Of a stretch of DNA of 64,000 bases, positions 56,123 to 64,000 are shown one piece after another. The notes under the pieces are model-generated. The model was not told the DNA's origin, made no database searches, and saw only the letters and a list, made by a program, of their open reading frames with translations. Within the stretch, counting starts at the first letter, position 1. Each line of letters begins with the position of its first letter. The position numbers and the translations under genes were made by a program. The DNA comes from Herminiimonas fonticola (GTDB lineage Bacteria; Pseudomonadota; Gammaproteobacteria; Burkholderiales; Burkholderiaceae_D): the NCBI RefSeq assembly GCF_003293745.1, contig NZ_PTLZ01000002.1, positions 620,001 through 684,000 of the forward strand, given 5' to 3'.

Positions 56123-57304
56123 ATGCCTTTAGCCTTACTCATACTGGCGCTGAGCGCCTTTGCAATCGGCACCACCGAATTTGTCATCATGGGCTTGCTG
56201 CCTGACGTAGCGCGCAGCCTGTCTGTCTCAATCCCTAGCGCAGGCTGGTTGATCAGCGGTTACGCACTCGGTGTCGCGATCGGCGCTCCTATCATGGCGG
56301 TCGCAACAGCATCCTTCCCGCGCAAACGCGCCTTGCTGCTGTTGATGGGGATTTTCATCATTGGCAATATTCTGTGCGCGGTCGCAACTGACTACAACTT
56401 CCTGATGGTGGCACGCATCATTACCTCTCTGTGCCACGGCGCTTTCTTCGGCATTGGCTCTGTTGTCGCCGCAAGTCTGGTGCCGGAAAATCGCAAGGCT
56501 TCTGCAGTGGCTTTGATGTTTACTGGCTTGACGCTGGCGAATGTGTTGGGCGTCCCGCTCGGTACGGCACTGGGTCAAGTCGCCGGTTGGCAAATGCCGT
56601 TCTGGGCAGTTGCGGTACTCGGCGTGTTGTCGCTGATCGGTTTGTGGCGTGTGATGCCGGTGGGGCATGACGAAGAAAAAACAGATATCCGTGCCGAGAT
56701 CGGTCAGTTGCGCAACGCAGGTTTGTGGGCGGCATTGGCGACGACCATGCTGTTTTCCGCTGCAGTATTTGCATTGTTCACCTATGTCGCTCCCTTGCTG
56801 GAAGACGTCACGCATGTGTCGCCACGCACCGTTACCTGGACGCTGTTCCTGATCGGCCTCGGTTTGACGGTCGGCAATTACATCGGTGGTCGCTTGGCTG
56901 ACTGGCGTCTTGGTACTGCGCTGACCGGCATCTTTCTGGTGCTGGCCGTGGTCGGTGCAATCGTGCGCTGGACCAGCCCGTATTTGATTCCGGTCGAAAT
57001 CAATTTATTCCTGTGGGCACTGGTGTCGTTCGCTGCAGTCCCTGGCTTGCAAGTCAACGTGATGATCTTTGGCAAAGCTGCACCGAATCTGGTGGCGACG
57101 CTAAACATCGGCGCGTTTAACGTCGGCAATGCACTTGGTGCATGGGTCGGCGGTTCGGTAATCGGTGCAGGTTTCGGCCTGCAGGCAGTTCCTTTGGCGG
57201 CGGCAGTGCTTGCGCTTGCCGCATTAGTGGCTATCCGTATCTCGCTGCATTTTGTACAACGCGCAGCGGGCGTTACGAGTGAGCCTGTTGTTGCAGTTGC
57301 ATAA
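56123..57304 (+). CDS. MFS exporter, DHA1 (AraJ/YdhP-like) family
   Basis: 393 residues from ATG 56123; the frame is open further upstream into the ArsR gene but without similarity. Twelve membrane segments; ALSAFAIGTTEFVIMGLLPDVARSL and GWLISGYALGVAIGAPIMA are the usual start of this drug/sugar efflux group, and GLTLANVLGVPLGTALGQ carries the antiporter motif C type sequence. Substrate unknown. It sits between an ArsR regulator and an OYE reductase in one likely transcript. Confidence 0.88.
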   Translation: MPLALLILALSAFAIGTTEFVIMGLLPDVARSLSVSIPSAGWLISGYALGVAIGAPIMAVATASFPRKRALLLLMGIFIIGNILCAVATDYNFLMVARIITSLCHGAFFGIGSVVAASLVPENRKASAVALMFTGLTLANVLGVPLGTALGQVAGWQMPFWAVAVLGVLSLIGLWRVMPVGHDEEKTDIRAEIGQLRNAGLWAALATTMLFSAAVFALFTYVAPLLEDVTHVSPRTVTWTLFLIGLGLTVGNYIGGRLADWRLGTALTGIFLVLAVVGAIVRWTSPYLIPVEINLFLWALVSFAAVPGLQVNVMIFGKAAPNLVATLNIGAFNVGNALGAWVGGSVIGAGFGLQAVPLAAAVLALAALVAIRISLHFVQRAAGVTSEPVVAVA

Positions 57305-57338
57305 GCAGTACTTTTCCTAATTCTGAAGAAAGCATGTC

Positions 57339-58394
57339 ATGACTACACTTTTTACTCCTATCAAAGTCGGCGATCTCGAATTGCCTAATCGCGTCATCAT
57401 GGCGCCACTCACACGCTCGCGCGCAGTCGGCGGTGGTCGTGTACCGAATGCGTTGATGGCTGAATATTATGTACAGCGCGCATCTGCCGGTTTGATCCTG
57501 AGCGAAGCAACCGCGGTCACGCCACAAGGCGTCGGCTATGCAGACACGCCAGGCATCTGGTCCGACGAGCAAGTCGCCGGCTGGAAGTTGGTGACAGATG
57601 CAGTCCATAAAGCAGGCGGTTTGATTTTCCTGCAACTGTGGCACGTAGGTCGTATTTCGCATCCACTGTTTTTGAACGGCGAATTGCCGGTTGCGCCAAG
57701 TGCGATTCAGCCAAAAGGCCACGTCAGCATCGTGCGTCCGCAAGTTGAATACGTCACGCCACGTGCACTCGATCTGGCAGAAATTCCAGGCATCGTTGCC
57801 GCTTATCGCAAAGGTGCAGAGAACGCCAAGCTGGCCGGTTTCGACGGCGTAGAAGTACATGGCGCAAACGGCTATTTGCTGGATCAGTTCCTGCAAAGCA
57901 GCACCAATCTGCGCACCGACATCTACGGCGGTTCGCTAGAAAATCGTGCGCGTTTGATGCTGGAAGTGACCGATGCATGTATCGACGTATGGGGCGCATC
58001 GCGCGTTGGCGTACATCTGGCACCACGCGGCGATTCTCATGATTTGAGCGATGAAAATCCGGCAGCAACCTTCGGCTATGTTGCAACTGAATTGGGCAAG
58101 CGCGGCATCGCATTCATTTGCTCACGCGAATCGGTAGGTGACAATCGCATTGGACCTCTGCTGAAAAAAGCCTTCGGTGGCGTCTACATTGCGAATGAAA
58201 AAATGGACAAGGAAACGGCTGAACAAGTCATCGCGAGCGGTGAAGCGGATGCGGTAGCCTTTGGTAAATGGTTTATCTCCAACCCTGATTTGCCACGTCG
58301 CCTGAAAGACAATGCACCGCTCAATCCGTCACGTCCGGAAACCTTCTACAGCCCGACGGCAGAGGGTTACACCGACTATCCTGCGCTGGCTTGA
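57339..58394 (+). CDS. Old Yellow Enzyme family NADH:flavin oxidoreductase (NemA-like)
   Basis: 351 residues, FMN-dependent TIM barrel. LFTPIKVGDLELPNRVIMAPLTRSRA at the start, substrate-binding HVGRISHP, and the signature VEVHGANGYLLDQFLQ followed by GGSLENRARL. OYEs reduce activated alkenes, quinones, N-ethylmaleimide or nitro compounds. With a Cys-bearing ArsR regulator and an exporter upstream this suggests an electrophile-response set; the inducer is unknown. Confidence 0.92.
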   Translation: MTTLFTPIKVGDLELPNRVIMAPLTRSRAVGGGRVPNALMAEYYVQRASAGLILSEATAVTPQGVGYADTPGIWSDEQVAGWKLVTDAVHKAGGLIFLQLWHVGRISHPLFLNGELPVAPSAIQPKGHVSIVRPQVEYVTPRALDLAEIPGIVAAYRKGAENAKLAGFDGVEVHGANGYLLDQFLQSSTNLRTDIYGGSLENRARLMLEVTDACIDVWGASRVGVHLAPRGDSHDLSDENPAATFGYVATELGKRGIAFICSRESVGDNRIGPLLKKAFGGVYIANEKMDKETAEQVIASGEADAVAFGKWFISNPDLPRRLKDNAPLNPSRPETFYSPTAEGYTDYPALA

Positions 58395-58411
58395 TGATGT
58401 GAATGAATGTG

Positions 58412-58460
58412 TATTCAAGTGTGCATATGATTTTTGATTCGATCATATGCAGCTTGAATA
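58412..58460. terminator. Long hairpin between convergent OYE and GNAT genes
   Basis: TATTCAAG-tg-TGCATATGA pairs with TCATATGCA-g-CTTGAATA (17 pairs with a small internal bulge), 12-base loop beginning TTTTT. It occupies the gap between two convergent genes and probably acts as a bidirectional end signal. Confidence 0.55.
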
Positions 58461-58472
58461 TCACGATTCGAT

Positions 58473-58814
58473 TTACGATCCGATGCTAAAGACACGCCGG
58501 CTCGCTGGCGTGAGCAAAGCATGATGTTGCGGATTCTTGCGCAGATAATGCACGAGAAATCCGCAAATCGGCACGACGCTTTTTCCTATCTCTCCCACAT
58601 GTTCCATCGCCTTGCTGGCGAGTAGAGAACCCAGTCCTCTGCCTGCAAGCGCAGGCAAGACTTCTGTGTGCATGATCATGCACACTTCATCAAAGACGTA
58701 GTAATCCACAAAGCCGATGACACGATTGTCGTCTATCCATTCGTAACGCTGGATGATGGTGTCTTCTTGTGGTGTCGCGCGCTTCATGCCTTGATCAAAG
58801 AGACGGTCTTTCAA
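58473..58814 (-). CDS. Small GNAT-like acetyltransferase (COG2388 type)
   Basis: 113 residues from TTG 58814, or 104 from ATG 58787. Minimal GNAT fold: GFVDYYVFDEVCMIMHTEVLPALAGRGLGSLLASKAM holds the acetyl-CoA site (GRGLGS), and VVPICGFLVHYLRKNPQH is the characteristic ending of the small YidJ-like group. Target unknown. The first residues are unusual for the family, so the start is uncertain. Confidence 0.75.
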   Translation of the reverse strand: MKDRLFDQGMKRATPQEDTIIQRYEWIDDNRVIGFVDYYVFDEVCMIMHTEVLPALAGRGLGSLLASKAMEHVGEIGKSVVPICGFLVHYLRKNPQHHALLTPASRRVFSIGS

Positions 58815-58882
58815 TTTGGTAGGGATATACTAATCATCATGAGATGATACATCGGTCTAACAGACTCACTTGGAGAAGGAAG

Positions 58883-59311
58883 ATGCCGAATTTTAATGCG
58901 AATGTCAGCAAGTTGGCACGCCAACCTGAGGATTGCAGTCGCGTGCTGGTTGCTGCGCTGGAATCAGGCGATATTGAAACCTCGGTTGCCTTGTATGAGA
59001 CTAGCGCAGTCCTGTTCAAAAAATCAGGTGAAGTGATGACAGGGCTGGATGCTATACGCGAAAACAATGCTGGCGTGATCGCACTGAAGCCGAAGTTCAC
59101 GATCGCATTTATCACTGCGACCTTGAGTGGCGACGGTACGCTGGCGACAAATCGGATGAAGGCGGAGCTGGCGTTTACCAAACCAGATGGGCAGTTGGTA
59201 AAAACGAATGTGGATACGCTGGAAGTGCTGAGAAAGCAGGAAGATGGATCGTGGCGTTACATCATCGACGATCCGTACGGCAGTATGCGTGCAGGCATGA
59301 AGGATCGCTAG
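58883..59311 (+). CDS. SnoaL/ketosteroid-isomerase-like protein (DUF4440 type)
   Basis: 142 residues from ATG 58883, set by AGAAGGA six bases before it. NTF2-like cone fold: LVAALESGDIETSVALYETSAVLFKKSGEVMTG, then LEVLRKQEDGSWRYIIDDPYG at the end. Proteins of this class are isomerases, cyclases or binding proteins; no catalytic residues can be assigned. It stands alone between two minus-strand genes. Confidence 0.75.
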   Translation: MPNFNANVSKLARQPEDCSRVLVAALESGDIETSVALYETSAVLFKKSGEVMTGLDAIRENNAGVIALKPKFTIAFITATLSGDGTLATNRMKAELAFTKPDGQLVKTNVDTLEVLRKQEDGSWRYIIDDPYGSMRAGMKDR

Positions 59312-59347
59312 TTCGGCTAGCGGAATCCTTATGCCTGCATCGCGGGA

Positions 59348-59755
59348 TTACGCTTTCGGTTTTTTTCTGCTGTCCAGGAATTTGCTCAATTCTTGAATAC
59401 GCGTTTCTGTATGCAAGCGCATGCAGCTGTAATACTCAACATCTTTCAAGCTGCTGCCAGTGTTGTAGACGCTGATGGTTTTGCAATCCTGCTCGACAAA
59501 TCCGCTCCACGCCTGCTGCGCAATCTTCAATTGTTTTTTGACGGCTGGATAAGGAATGCCGTCAATATCCTTGTTTGGCATTTGAGCTCTCAGCGCCTTG
59601 TAGGTGCTATCGAGTTTATCGCTGGATTTTTTATATTCTGCTTTTACGCAAACACCCATTTCCTGCGCTGAACCCTTGCCTATGCAAGGATCAACCTGCT
59701 GTGCGAATGCGGAAAATGAGAGCAAGGTGAGGAACAGCAAGGTGATTTTTTTCAT
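59348..59755 (-). CDS. Exported DUF1311 (LprI-like) protein
   Basis: 135 residues. Signal peptide MKKITLLFLTLLSFSAFAQQ, mature protein with four Cys (DPCIGKG, MGVCVKAEY, EQDCKTIS, YYSCMRLHT), which likely form two disulfides, and AQQAWSGFVEQDC, the DUF1311 hallmark. Relatives such as LprI are lysozyme inhibitors; others are unstudied. Periplasmic by signal peptide. Confidence 0.83.
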   Translation of the reverse strand: MKKITLLFLTLLSFSAFAQQVDPCIGKGSAQEMGVCVKAEYKKSSDKLDSTYKALRAQMPNKDIDGIPYPAVKKQLKIAQQAWSGFVEQDCKTISVYNTGSSLKDVEYYSCMRLHTETRIQELSKFLDSRKKPKA

Positions 59756-59908
59756 TTTGTATTTTCGAAAAGAATGAATAAGAGTGGCGTCACGTTTGCG
59801 TAAGCTTGGTGTCAGCTAACGTGCACGGATTTGCAGGGATAGCTTGCTTCATATTTTCATCAACGTCAATAAAGGCAATCGCTCTCTGCCTAAATTACTT
59901 CATCGCTG

Positions 59909-60670
59909 CTATACCTTCAAGCGATAACCGGTTTTGAAAATGTACCAGACCGCAAACAGACACAAGCTCAGGAATACCAATGTCATCACCATACTGACCA
60001 CGACGCTGACGTCCGACACGCCATAAAAACTCCAGCGAAATCCGCTGATCAAATAAACCACCGGATTCACCAGCGCGATTTTTTGCCAGACCGAAGGCAG
60101 CATGCTGATCGAGTAAAAACTGCCACCAAGGAAGGCGAGGGGCGTCACGATCAGCATCGGAATGATCTGCAGTTTCTCAAAGCCGGTTGCCCAGATGCCG
60201 ATGATGAAACCGAACAGGCTGAATGTCACTGCAGTCAAAATCAGGAAAGTGATCATCCAGAATGGATGTGCGATTTCAAATGAAACAAACAGTCGCGCCG
60301 TCGCGAGTATCAATACGCCGAGGATGATGGATTTGGTCGCTGCTGCGCCTACGTAACCGATCACGATCTCTACATAAGAAATCGGTGCAGAGAGGACTTC
60401 ATAAATGGTGCCCGCATACTTGGGCATGAAGATGCCGAAGGATGCATTGGAAATACTCTCCGTCATCAGCGCCATCATGATCAGGCCCGGGACGATGAAT
60501 GCGCCGTAACTGACGCCATTCACTTCAACCATGCGTGAACCGATAGCTGCGCCGAATACGACGAAGTACAGTGAGGTGGAAATAACCGGCGCGGCGATGC
60601 TTTGCATCAGTGTGCGCCAGGTGCGTGCCAGTTCGAATTGATAGATGGCGCGGATTGCGTAAAGGTTCAT
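59909..60670 (-). CDS. yadH: ABC-2 type permease (YadH-like)
   Basis: 253 residues with six membrane segments and the ABC-2 export pattern: [54 protein letters not shown] and [34 protein letters not shown]. It partners the ATPase gene just upstream (ten-base gap). The pair resembles E. coli YadG/YadH; the substrate is not established. Confidence 0.88.
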   Translation of the reverse strand: MNLYAIRAIYQFELARTWRTLMQSIAAPVISTSLYFVVFGAAIGSRMVEVNGVSYGAFIVPGLIMMALMTESISNASFGIFMPKYAGTIYEVLSAPISYVEIVIGYVGAAATKSIILGVLILATARLFVSFEIAHPFWMITFLILTAVTFSLFGFIIGIWATGFEKLQIIPMLIVTPLAFLGGSFYSISMLPSVWQKIALVNPVVYLISGFRWSFYGVSDVSVVVSMVMTLVFLSLCLFAVWYIFKTGYRLKV

Positions 60671-60680
60671 GATTGTCTTC

Positions 60681-61607
60681 TTAATCTTTGCTATGTACTA
60701 AACTGACGAAGATCTCTTCCAGCGAACTTTGGCTGGATTGCAGATCCTTGAAATCGATACCGTGTTCGCCAAGTCGCTTCAACAGTTCGCCTATGCCGGT
60801 CTGTTCGCTTTGCGCATCGAAGGTGTAAATCAATTCGTTGCCGTCGTCTGTGAGCTCCAGTTGCGAGCTGGCGAGTTCTGCCGGTATCGCTGCCAGTGGA
60901 CGTTGCAGATGCAAACGTAGCTGCTTCTTGCCGAGCTTGGCCATCAGTGCCGCTTTATCCTCGACCAGAATGATTTCACCTTTGCGAATCACACCTATGC
61001 GATCGGCCATTTCTTCGGCTTCTTCGATATAGTGCGTAGTGAGGATGATCGTGACGCCGCTTTCACGCAGGCCACGTACCATTTCCCACATGTCGCGCCG
61101 CAACTCGACGTCAACGCCGGCTGTCGGTTCATCGAGAAACAGAATTTGCGGTTCGTGCGATAGCGCCTTGGCAATCATCACGCGTCGCTTCATGCCGCCT
61201 GACAAGGAAAAAATCTTCGAGTCTTTCTTGTCCCACAGGGATAGCGAGCGCAAGACTTTTTCAACATGCGCATGATCTTTCGGTTTGCCGAAAATACCGC
61301 GGCTGAAATTGACGGTCGCCCACACGGTTTCAAACGCGTCAGTGGAAAGCTCCTGCGGTACCAGTCCGATCTTGCTGCGCGCAGCACGATAGTCGGCCAC
61401 GATGTCGTGACCGTCCGCCAGTACCGTGCCTGTGCTTGGATTGACGATGCCGCAGATGATGTTGATCAGCGTGGTCTTGCCAGCGCCGTTAGGGCCTAGC
61501 AGGGCGAAGATTTCACCGCGACGTATGTCGAGATCGATTCCCTTCAGTGCCTGAAAACCGGATGCATATTGTTTGGTCAGGTTCTTGACCGAAATGATGG
61601 ATTGCAA
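60681..61607 (-). CDS. yadG: ABC transporter ATPase (YadG-like)
   Basis: 308 residues, same length as E. coli YadG. Walker [15 protein letters not shown], signature [15 protein letters not shown], Walker [13 protein letters not shown] followed by [16 protein letters not shown], and a switch His in [14 protein letters not shown]. The C-terminal 80 residues are the regulatory extension seen in ABC-2 ATPases. Operon with the permease downstream. Confidence 0.9.
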   Translation of the reverse strand: MQSIISVKNLTKQYASGFQALKGIDLDIRRGEIFALLGPNGAGKTTLINIICGIVNPSTGTVLADGHDIVADYRAARSKIGLVPQELSTDAFETVWATVNFSRGIFGKPKDHAHVEKVLRSLSLWDKKDSKIFSLSGGMKRRVMIAKALSHEPQILFLDEPTAGVDVELRRDMWEMVRGLRESGVTIILTTHYIEEAEEMADRIGVIRKGEIILVEDKAALMAKLGKKQLRLHLQRPLAAIPAELASSQLELTDDGNELIYTFDAQSEQTGIGELLKRLGEHGIDFKDLQSSQSSLEEIFVSLVHSKD

Positions 61608-61756
61608 ATTAGCCCCGCATAAAATCCGATGGCATAGATTGTAGTGCGTATGCTGTTCTGATGCTTTTGGTCGATTACTTCAATTCAAGCATCCTTGTAA
61701 TTTTTCCGTCAGGACGTCGTCAGTCATATCAAGTATCCTTCGTTGCTGAATATCAC

Positions 61757-61775
61757 CGCGACAGTCTTTGTCGCG
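61757..61775. other. Short perfect inverted repeat before the EamA gene
   Basis: CGCGACA (61757-61763) and TGTCGCG (61769-61775), five-base spacer, 35 bases before the permease start. It may be an operator or leader hairpin; no regulator is adjacent. Confidence 0.25.
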
Positions 61776-61809
61776 CGATCCACCGCCTGTTTGTACTCGT
61801 CTTCTGCAC

Positions 61810-62709
61810 ATGAATCAAAAAATAACACCATCGACCGCTTTGCTGCTCACGATTGCACCGCTTATGTGGGCTGGTAACGCAATCGTAGGCAGGTCGGTGA
61901 ACGGCCTTGTGCCACCGATTACTCTGAATTTTTTCCGCTGGTCGATTGCCGCATTGATTTTGCTGCCGTTTGCGACCTGGATATTCCGTCGCAATAGCGC
62001 GCTGTGGACGCATTGGCGGCGTTTTTCCTTGCTGGGCTTGCTTGGCGTCGGACTGTATAACTCCCTGCAATACCTCGCCTTGAAAACTTCATCGCCGATC
62101 AATGTCACTTTAGTCGCGGCCAGCATGCCGGTCTGGATGCTGATGATAGGTTCACTGTTTTTCGGCGTGCGTGTGTCGTTCAAACAATCCATCGGTGCAG
62201 TGATGTCGATTGCCGGCGTATTGCTGGTGTTGAGTCGCGGCGAGCTGCGCCAATTGCTGGCCTTGCGTCTGGTGCCGGGCGACATCTTGATGATACTGGC
62301 GGCGATTGTCTGGTCTTTTTACAGTTGGTTGCTGACCTTGCCGAAAGATCCGGTCGAAATCAAATCGAACTGGATTGCCTTCATGCTGGCGCAAGTGGCC
62401 TTCGGTGCAGTGTGGTCGGGTGCATTTGCCGCAGCTGAATGGAGCATAGGCGCTCAAGACATCGCTTGGGGCTGGCCACTTATCGCAGCTTTGGTCTTTG
62501 TCGCGATCGGCCCGGCCATCATCGCCTTGCGTTGCTGGGGCATAGGCGTGCAACGCGTCGGCCCGACCATTGCCGGATTCTTCAGTAATCTGACGCCGCT
62601 GTTTGCTGCGCTCATGTCATCGGCCTTCCTGGGTGAAGTGCCACATCTTTATCATGCGTTTGCTTTCGCGCTGATCGTTGGCGGGATTGTGGTTTCTTCA
62701 CGCCGCTGA
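61810..62709 (+). CDS. EamA/DMT-family permease
   Basis: 299 residues from ATG 61810, ten membrane segments in two EamA repeats. First repeat: LLLTIAPLMWAGNAIVGRSV and LYNSLQYLALKTSSPINVTLV; second: LMILAAIVWSFYSWLLTLP and GPTIAGFFSNLTPLFAALMSSAFLGE. DMT permeases export metabolites such as amino acids; the substrate is unknown. An in-frame extension to 61768 exists but lacks hydrophobic character. Confidence 0.87.
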   Translation: MNQKITPSTALLLTIAPLMWAGNAIVGRSVNGLVPPITLNFFRWSIAALILLPFATWIFRRNSALWTHWRRFSLLGLLGVGLYNSLQYLALKTSSPINVTLVAASMPVWMLMIGSLFFGVRVSFKQSIGAVMSIAGVLLVLSRGELRQLLALRLVPGDILMILAAIVWSFYSWLLTLPKDPVEIKSNWIAFMLAQVAFGAVWSGAFAAAEWSIGAQDIAWGWPLIAALVFVAIGPAIIALRCWGIGVQRVGPTIAGFFSNLTPLFAALMSSAFLGEVPHLYHAFAFALIVGGIVVSSRR

Positions 62710-62953
62710 ACGCGCTTGTTTTTTGACCATGTCTTTGCCTGCGTGCAGCGGCATGGTAAGCATTCCCTGCATCCTTTGAAGTAGCTCTAGCCTCGCTAAA
62801 AGACTATGCTTGATCCAGGCGATCGAGTATCTGCGTTTATCAGTTGTCATTTTTATTTTGATAACAAATTCATTATTCGTAAAAATATATTTCATTAGTA
62901 AATTATATTTGAGTAAAATAGATTCATCCTTGCTACGGATTTACTTACGCATC

Positions 62954-64000
62954 ATGAAAAAACAGATGACTTGGTTGGCTCTTTCCTGTGTGACCGCGCT
63001 GCTTGGCGCGTGTGCCGACATGGGCAATATCAAACCGCAAGCCCGTCAGATGGATGCAAATACGCTGGATGGTGGCAAGCAGTTGGCGGTTTCGAATGCT
63101 GCAATCGCGGCGCAATGGCCGCAACAGGAATGGTGGCATGCCTATGGTGATCCGCAACTCAATAGCCTGATTGCGACTGCGCTTGCGGATAATCCAAGCT
63201 TGCATATCGCGGAAGCGCGCGTGCGTCAGGCGCAGGCTTTTGCCGGCATGGCCGAATCTGCAACCTTGCCTGCAGTTGGTGCATCGACTTCGATGACACG
63301 TCAACTCTTCTCCGAACACGACTTTATTCCGCCACCGGAGGCCGGTAACTATGCCTGGTACAACCGTGTTGCGGTAGAAGCGACTTACGATCTCGATTTG
63401 TGGGGCAAACAGCGTCAGGCCCTGGCCGCAGCACTGGATGAAGTGAAAGTCGCCGCTGCCGAATCGCAGATGGCGCGACTGGCGCTGGAAAACAATATCG
63501 TGCGCAGCTATGTGCAGCTTTCACTGCAATTCACTTTGAAAGACATGGTTGAAGATACGCTGTCGCATCGCGAAAAATCCCTGCATGTCATGCGTCAGCG
63601 TCTTGCTGCAGGTTTGGCGACTGAAGTCGATCTCACGCAACTCGAAGCTGCAGTACCGCCTTTGCATATACAGATAGAACAGCATGAGGAATCGATCACG
63701 CTCTTGCGTAATCAACTCGCCGCTCTCACAGGTAAAGGTCCGGCTGCCGGAGAGAAAATCACGCGCCCTACATTGATGCTCAAGAGCAATGCGTGGCTGC
63801 AGTTGCCGACTGCATTGCCGGCGGATTTGATAGGCCGTCGTCCTGATGTCGCTGCACGGCGCTGGGGCGTGGAAGCAGCCAGCAAGAAAATCGAAGTTGC
63901 CAAGGCGTCCTTCTATCCGAATATCAATTTGATGGCATTCATTGGTTTTCAATCGATAGGTTTCAGCAAATTCCTTAGCGGCGAATCGGCGATACGCGGA
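62954..64000 (+). CDS. NodT-family RND outer membrane lipoprotein, 3' truncated by window
   Basis: 349 codons are visible and the frame stays open at the window end. N-terminal lipoprotein signal MKKQMTWLALSCVTALLGAC with lipobox LGAC, then the typical WWHAYGDPQLNSLIATALADNPSL, an ATYDLDLWGKQRQALAAALDE segment and the long helices that form the periplasmic tunnel; LPADLIGRRPDVAARRW and FYPNINL are family marks of the second repeat. It would be the outer membrane channel of a tripartite efflux pump; partners are presumably further downstream. The 244-base gap before it is AT-rich and likely holds its promoter. Confidence 0.93.
   Translation, partial: MKKQMTWLALSCVTALLGACADMGNIKPQARQMDANTLDGGKQLAVSNAAIAAQWPQQEWWHAYGDPQLNSLIATALADNPSLHIAEARVRQAQAFAGMAESATLPAVGASTSMTRQLFSEHDFIPPPEAGNYAWYNRVAVEATYDLDLWGKQRQALAAALDEVKVAAAESQMARLALENNIVRSYVQLSLQFTLKDMVEDTLSHREKSLHVMRQRLAAGLATEVDLTQLEAAVPPLHIQIEQHEESITLLRNQLAALTGKGPAAGEKITRPTLMLKSNAWLQLPTALPADLIGRRPDVAARRWGVEAASKKIEVAKASFYPNINLMAFIGFQSIGFSKFLSGESAIRG

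Overview
The window looks like chromosomal DNA of a betaproteobacterium, most likely an Oxalobacteraceae relative of Herminiimonas/Janthinobacterium. This is inferred from protein style, moderate GC and gene order; no database search was possible. I saw no rRNA, tRNA, insertion sequence, phage gene or CRISPR array. Coding density is high and most genes sit in short co-directional runs. The first gene (cydC) and the last (a NodT-type outer membrane efflux lipoprotein) are cut by the window ends.

Layout. 1-4.0 kb: cytochrome bd oxidase genes cydC-cydA-cydB, plus a 40-residue cydX. 4.1-12.3 kb: a CPA1 Na+/H+ antiporter, queE-queD-tadA (queuosine precursor and tRNA editing), two alpha/beta hydrolases, an LD-carboxypeptidase and the ABC-F ATPase YbiT. 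12.5-16.2 kb: de novo NAD synthesis, nadA-nadC converging on nadB with a strong bidirectional terminator between them. 16.5-23.7 kb: DctA, a membrane PAS-PAS-GGDEF-EAL protein translationally coupled to purT, and an MHS-family transporter with a large extra loop. 24-32.9 kb: a hotdog thioesterase, an SDR, an NRDE protein, a DUF4936 protein, ygfZ, then mltG-tmk-holB-pilZ-GNAT-tatD-ankyrin. An HDOD gene follows.

34.1-51.5 kb is the most distinctive part, a molybdenum/tungsten formate dehydrogenase island. On the minus strand are moaA, mobA and moeA, followed by a previously easy-to-miss 24-residue Cys/Lys mini-protein gene closed by an 18-bp-stem terminator. On the plus strand are an Mrp Fe-S carrier, DUF3305 and DUF3306 proteins, a 697-residue multi-cluster ferredoxin-like protein, a TorD-family chaperone, a small Tat-signal protein, the catalytic subunit (Cys, not Sec, at the metal), the Fe-S subunit, a small putative lipoprotein, the cytochrome b subunit, a small exported protein, fdhD and a TupB/TupC-like oxyanion importer lacking its binding protein. 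A -24/-12 (sigma-54-like) element lies ahead of the structural genes. Together these would import the metal, build and insert the cofactor, assemble the clusters and oxidise formate at the periplasmic face into the quinone pool, which the bd oxidase at the other end of the window could drain.

51.5-64 kb is accessory: a REC-TPR response regulator with a soluble minimal histidine kinase; a MarR-tautomerase pair with two copies of an 18-bp candidate operator; a 2OG-Fe(II) oxygenase; an ArsR-MFS-Old Yellow Enzyme set with a perfect palindromic candidate operator and vicinal cysteines in the regulator; small stress-type proteins; a YadG/YadH-like exporter; an EamA permease; and the start of an efflux outer membrane gene.
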